Source: CAZIKB01 sp964539665
GTDB taxonomy: Bacteria > Zhuqueibacterota > Zhuqueibacteria > Oceanimicrobiales > Oceanimicrobiaceae
Assembly: GCA_964539665.1 (NCBI GenBank)
Contig: CAZIKB010000029.1
Span: forward strand, 1 to 55,758
Length of the DNA: 55,758 bases
Direction: 5' to 3'
Within the stretch, counting starts at the first letter, position 1; each line of letters begins with the position of its first letter. Made by a program: the position numbers and the translations under genes. The notes below the pieces were generated by a model, which worked only from the letters and a program-made list of their open reading frames with translations, was not told the origin of the DNA and did not search any database. Shown one piece after another: positions 52,776-55,758 of the stretch.

Positions 52776-52858
52776 GTAAAAATTAGTATCTGGTTCAAAT
52801 ACTACCTGATTTTTTCTGAGATCTTTGTTTTGCTCTGCTTAAGAAATTATACGCAGTA

Positions 52859-53452
52859 TTAATCATGCTTATACTTCAATGGAAAATGCTTATGAGTGCC
52901 CTCATTCTTTCTTTTCTCAAAATCAAAAGGCGCGGCATTTTTGAAAAAAGGGCTCTTCTTGTTATGACAAAGAGCAGTACAGGTTTCACCGGTGACCGGA
53001 CTGATTAGTCCAACTTTAGTAATCTCTGTTAGCTTGTAGTTTTTGTTTTTCAAACTCATGAATTGGGATTTAGTGTATTCTCCACCAGCGCCATGACACA
53101 TTTCACAATTAACGCCAATAAGTTGTGGAGTTTCTTCGGCGCTTACAAAACCTCCCGGCTTACCGTAACCCGTAGTGTGACAGGGAAGGCATTCGGAATC
53201 TTTACTATAATCCTTTTCCGGATCAAGGCCCGCTTCCTTCTTCGCCTCGGACCTGGCGCCTGGTTTCAAAATCTCAAATGCTTTTGCCATGGTTGTTTCA
53301 TTCCACGATTTGTACTGCTTAAGATGGCATTTCTTACAATTTTTGGTGCCAACGTAGTTGTACTCATGATTTGCTTTCTCATCCTGGGCCCGCGTCATCA
53401 CAGAAATTGACATCGCTACTGCCAAAATTAGAAATTGAATGGTCTTTTGCAT
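52859..53452 (-). CDS. Periplasmic tetrahaem cytochrome c554-like protein
   Basis: 197 residues from ATG 53452 (MQKTIQFL; GGAG 6 bases upstream). Signal peptide about 1-22 (ending TRAQD). Haem motifs: CKKCH (about 40), CLPCH (about 90), CEMCH (about 118) and the unusual CTALCH (about 159), a CX3CH in the place where the family has CxxCHN. The pattern YVGTKNCKKCHLKQYKSW...KAFEIL is that of the cytochrome c554/PF13435 group. It is probably an electron carrier of the neighbouring quinol-linked set. Confidence 0.82.
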   Translation of the reverse strand: MQKTIQFLILAVAMSISVMTRAQDEKANHEYNYVGTKNCKKCHLKQYKSWNETTMAKAFEILKPGARSEAKKEAGLDPEKDYSKDSECLPCHTTGYGKPGGFVSAEETPQLIGVNCEMCHGAGGEYTKSQFMSLKNKNYKLTEITKVGLISPVTGETCTALCHNKKSPFFKNAAPFDFEKRKNEGTHKHFPLKYKHD

Positions 53453-53481
53453 TTCATACTCCATTGTTATTGGAAATCAAA

Positions 53482-53964
53482 TTAACGCTCTTTATCTTTA
53501 AGATTTTGCTGGATAATATCAATCAATATTCTCTGAAGAAAAGTAAATCGTTCGGCGGCAATTTCGGCGATATTCTTCATGAGGACATATCCAATATGGT
53601 TGTTTTTCTCACATAGTTTTATGATGTCTTTAGCATCTATTCTTATCAGCACAGAATCTTTAGCTGCTTCTGCGGATAGCGTATAGCTATGTGATGGGGA
53701 CATTGCTACAGAAGACCAGCCGAAAGTCTCGTCGTTAATTTTCCGATCAAGAGTTATTTCCTTTATAACATCAAAGTAGGATACTTTAAAACGGAGAACA
53801 ACCAGCCCTTCACTCACAATGTATAAATTGTTTGCCTGGTTTTCCTGGTCAAAAATACGCTCCCCATTCCTGACACTCATCTTTTCGCAGAATTGGACAA
53901 TATCTTCCAGTTCTTTTCCGGTACAGTCTTGAAAAATTTTGGCCTTTTTTAATAAGTCAATCAT
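53482..53964 (-). CDS. Cyclic-nucleotide-binding-domain protein
   Basis: 160 residues from ATG 53964 (MIDLLKKAKIF; GGAG plus an A-run upstream). The cNMP-binding fold is visible: FQDCTGKELEDIVQFCEKM, NGERIFDQENQANNLYIVSEGLVVLR and a phosphate-binding cassette DETFGWSSVAMSPSHSYT with the central Glu/Arg pair not obvious, so ligand binding is uncertain. No DNA-binding domain is attached. It lies between two cytochrome genes on the same strand and might regulate that complex or its quinol partner. Confidence 0.78.
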   Translation of the reverse strand: MIDLLKKAKIFQDCTGKELEDIVQFCEKMSVRNGERIFDQENQANNLYIVSEGLVVLRFKVSYFDVIKEITLDRKINDETFGWSSVAMSPSHSYTLSAEAAKDSVLIRIDAKDIIKLCEKNNHIGYVLMKNIAEIAAERFTFLQRILIDIIQQNLKDKER

Positions 53965-53999
53965 TTTTTTCTCCGTAGTGCTAATCAATGTGAATCACA

Positions 54000-55226
54000 T
54001 TAATTATTTTTTTTATTTACCAAAGAATTCAGGAATGCATAAATGTTCCTCATTTCCTCTCCACTAAACTCAGGCCATCGTAAAACCTTTTCCGCAACTC
54101 TCTCCTCCATGACTGGTGTGTGATTCCAAATGATCTGTGCCATGTCAATAGTCGAATGTAGTCCTCTTGATTTGGAAAGGTCCGGAGCATACTCACCGCC
54201 CATACCGTCGTTACCATGACAACTTACACATCCCTTTTCTGCAAACACTTTTTCACCATCAACAACATCACCCGGTTTGTCGATGAATTTAAGAAAGTAG
54301 ACATAAGCAATCAGGTCGGCCATTTCTTTACCACTAAATTCCGGCCAATTCATCTTTTGCTCCTTCATCAATTCTGCCATTTCTGCGCCGTGATTCCACA
54401 TCAAACCTGCAATTTCGGTAACAGTGTAATTCCATTCTAATTCCTCAAGAGCCGGACCAATTTCAGCGCCTTCCCTGCCCAGAACGTGACAGTCTAAACA
54501 TCCTTTATCTTTGAATACCAATCTGCCTCTTTGTGGATTACCCGGAGACATATACACCTGCTCTCGTTCGTTCCCTTTACTGGCCTCACGAATGTAAGCG
54601 CTGAGATCAACAATTTCCCCTTTTGCAAATTTTGGCCGTTCTAACCCCATCTTCTTTATTTGCCTGTCCATATCTGGTCCATGATTCCATAAAGCTTGCG
54701 CCATAAACAAAGGTGAAATATATTTTGCCAGTTTATCAAAAGCTGGCGCCTGATTTCCCCCTTTTCCAGCAATAGAATGGCAAGCCAGACAACTCTTCTC
54801 TTTCACCAAAATTTTGCCGCGATACAAATCACCAGGTTCGCCCAAATATCTCAGGTAATAAAGGTAGGCGATAAGTTCGACCATTTCCGTTCGGGAAAAC
54901 TTCGGGTAAGGCAAGTCCAGTTCGCGCATTCTTCTTAGCATCTCTGGCGCATGATTCCACATGATACCAGCTAATTGCAGAAAGCTGCCATAATATTTCA
55001 TTTGTCCCAGATCCGGCCCAATATCTCCACCATCGCCTTTTATTGAATGACAGGTTATACAGCCTTTTTGTTCAAAAATAAACCTTCCTTTCAGAGGATT
55101 CGTAGGGATAGTCAGCTCTTGAGCAATACTTTTTAATGGCAGTATACAAATCATTAATAAAAGTAGAACAGAATAGAAAATGCATGGCTTTTTATTAAAG
55201 TCATTCCTTGTTTTTGCCAATCTCAT
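54000..55226 (-). CDS. Secreted tetrahaem protein of four tandem cytochrome c domains
   Basis: 408 residues with a signal peptide (about 15-36, ending SIAQE). Four tandem units of about 90 residues each hold one haem site: CITCHSI, CLACHSI, CLDCHVL and CVSCHGN. Each unit also has 'GxxGPDL' or a similar motif, 'WNHxxEM', and 'PxFSxxEMxxLIAYLYFL', a class I cytochrome c pattern with a distal Met. The units probably arose by duplication. A periplasmic electron wire feeding or draining the NrfD-like subunit encoded upstream is likely. GGAGG lies upstream of the ATG. Confidence 0.88.
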   Translation of the reverse strand: MRLAKTRNDFNKKPCIFYSVLLLLMICILPLKSIAQELTIPTNPLKGRFIFEQKGCITCHSIKGDGGDIGPDLGQMKYYGSFLQLAGIMWNHAPEMLRRMRELDLPYPKFSRTEMVELIAYLYYLRYLGEPGDLYRGKILVKEKSCLACHSIAGKGGNQAPAFDKLAKYISPLFMAQALWNHGPDMDRQIKKMGLERPKFAKGEIVDLSAYIREASKGNEREQVYMSPGNPQRGRLVFKDKGCLDCHVLGREGAEIGPALEELEWNYTVTEIAGLMWNHGAEMAELMKEQKMNWPEFSGKEMADLIAYVYFLKFIDKPGDVVDGEKVFAEKGCVSCHGNDGMGGEYAPDLSKSRGLHSTIDMAQIIWNHTPVMEERVAEKVLRWPEFSGEEMRNIYAFLNSLVNKKNN

Positions 55227-55288
55227 TTTTTAATAATCCTCCATTTTTTATTCCTGCGGTGAAACGAGGTAATTTATCACACTAAAAA

Positions 55289-55531
55289 TTACATATCTCC
55301 TGGTTTTCGGCCTTTTTGCAGACCAACGAAAACATACGTTAATATCATAGCTAAAACAAGAAAAACCGGTATTGCCACAATACTAATCGCGAGAGAAGCG
55401 TCAAACGCATCGTCCAGCTTATATGCTACCCAGATCAAATTAACAATCCAGATTGAAATGCCCAATATAAATATCCAGATATAGGTCATGGATGCGACTT
55501 GAAAGAAAAAAATTATTTTATTATTTTTCAT
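55289..55531 (-). CDS. Small membrane protein (two helices)
   Basis: 80 residues from ATG 55531 (MKNNKIIFFF; GGAG 6 bases upstream). Two helices (YIWIFILGISIWIVNLIWVAY and ISIVAIPVFLVLAMILTYVF) are separated by a loop DDAFDASLA. It has no family I recognise. It begins one base after the stop codon of the NrfD-like gene and precedes the tetrahaem gene, so it is probably an accessory subunit of the same complex. Confidence 0.65.
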   Translation of the reverse strand: MKNNKIIFFFQVASMTYIWIFILGISIWIVNLIWVAYKLDDAFDASLAISIVAIPVFLVLAMILTYVFVGLQKGRKPGDM

Positions 55532-55532
55532 G

Positions 55533-55758
55533 CTATACTCCTGCGCGTTTACCTGAAATTTCCTCGGAAGACTCTTCAGGTAGATATGTTTTAAGACGTT
55601 CGGCAACTTCCCTGATACTGTGTTCACGTCCTTCCTGAATTTCCCATATTGAAATTAATGGGAAATATTTTGCAAAAAGCAGATAACCCAAAATGAATAC
55701 AGCAATCCCCCCCGCGAACAGACTCCATTCGGTCAGAGTCGGGATATAAATACCCGTC
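55533..55758 (-). CDS. NrfD-like membrane subunit, 3' end (partial)
   Basis: The reading frame enters at the window edge and ends with TAG at 55533-55535. It reads TGIYIPTLTEWSLFAGGIAV, FILGYLLFAKYFPLISIWE and a polar tail. The TEWSLFAG...YLLFAKYFPLISIWE pattern is like the last helix of NrfD/PsrC-type menaquinol-binding subunits. It lies 1 base before the small membrane protein gene. The N-terminal part is outside the window. Confidence 0.6.
   Translation of the reverse strand, partial: TGIYIPTLTEWSLFAGGIAVFILGYLLFAKYFPLISIWEIQEGREHSIREVAERLKTYLPEESSEEISGKRAGV

Noticed and set aside
52662..52862. 66-codon open frame after gatD
   Set aside because: It overlaps a degenerate family B repeat and has no recognisable features or ribosome binding site.

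Overview
The window looks like a chromosomal piece of a Gram-negative bacterium of the FCB group, most likely a Calditrichota/KSB1-type or Ignavibacteria-like lineage. The grounds are an RprX/RprY-type two-component system with an FCB-style C-terminal half, a 1775-residue secreted FG-GAP protein with a C-terminal 'YPNPFN...G.Y...WDG' sorting domain, alternative complex III next to an A2-type caa3 oxidase, low-to-moderate GC, and many dispersed palindromic repeats between genes. The taxonomy is inferred from gene content; no rRNA or tRNA gene was seen.

Layout. (1) 0.2-11.3 kb: a histidine kinase/response regulator operon faces a rightward run encoding a beta-lactamase-family hydrolase, a double-PDZ protein, a NEW3-type membrane protein, an ABC ATPase and two paralogous ABC-2 permeases. 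Four direct repeats with an exact 10-bp period lie in the shared promoter region. (2) 11.3-24 kb: a nucleotidyltransferase toxin-antitoxin-like pair, a PEGA-domain pseudokinase, a PEGA/TPR-like protein, the giant FG-GAP protein, a Nudix/metallo-beta-lactamase fusion and an unknown membrane protein. (3) 24.2-29.8 kb: a defence or conflict island. A membrane-anchored NACHT NTPase and a TIR/deoxyribosyltransferase-like protein both end in a DUF1566 (C-type-lectin-like) domain. The last ~20 codons of the two genes differ almost only at first and second codon positions, with a near-identical 3' end, as expected of diversity-generating-retroelement (DGR) variable regions. Between and after them are an antitoxin-like gene with a toxin remnant and a DUF2971 gene. 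No reverse transcriptase or template repeat was seen, so any DGR machinery would act from elsewhere. (4) 29.8-43.9 kb: a leftward respiratory supercluster of sco, coxI, coxIII, coxIV, coxII (with haem c), ctaB, a membrane-cytochrome c fusion, actA, actB, actC, actD and actF. It is interrupted between actB and actC by a GxxExxY (PD-(D/E)XK-like) gene carrying an in-frame stop. (5) 44.5-52.6 kb: a secreted protein, an aldo/keto reductase, a TPR pseudogene, a dehydrogenase remnant, a double-WHy lipoprotein, and gatE and gatD, the normally archaeal tRNA-dependent amidotransferase. (6) 52.9-55.8 kb: a leftward set of multihaem cytochromes, a cyclic-nucleotide-binding-domain protein, a small membrane protein and the end of an NrfD-like subunit, possibly a second quinol-linked electron-transfer complex.

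How it works together. Quinol oxidised by ACIII would pass electrons to the haem c of CoxII and on to the caa3 oxidase. CtaB and Sco supply haem and copper, and the second cluster may be an alternative quinol route. The window's most striking feature is the DGR-type target pair in region 3, in which an NLR-like sensor and a TIR-like effector share a diversified recognition module. Decayed genes and at least four families of dispersed inverted repeats show that the intergenic space is actively rearranged.
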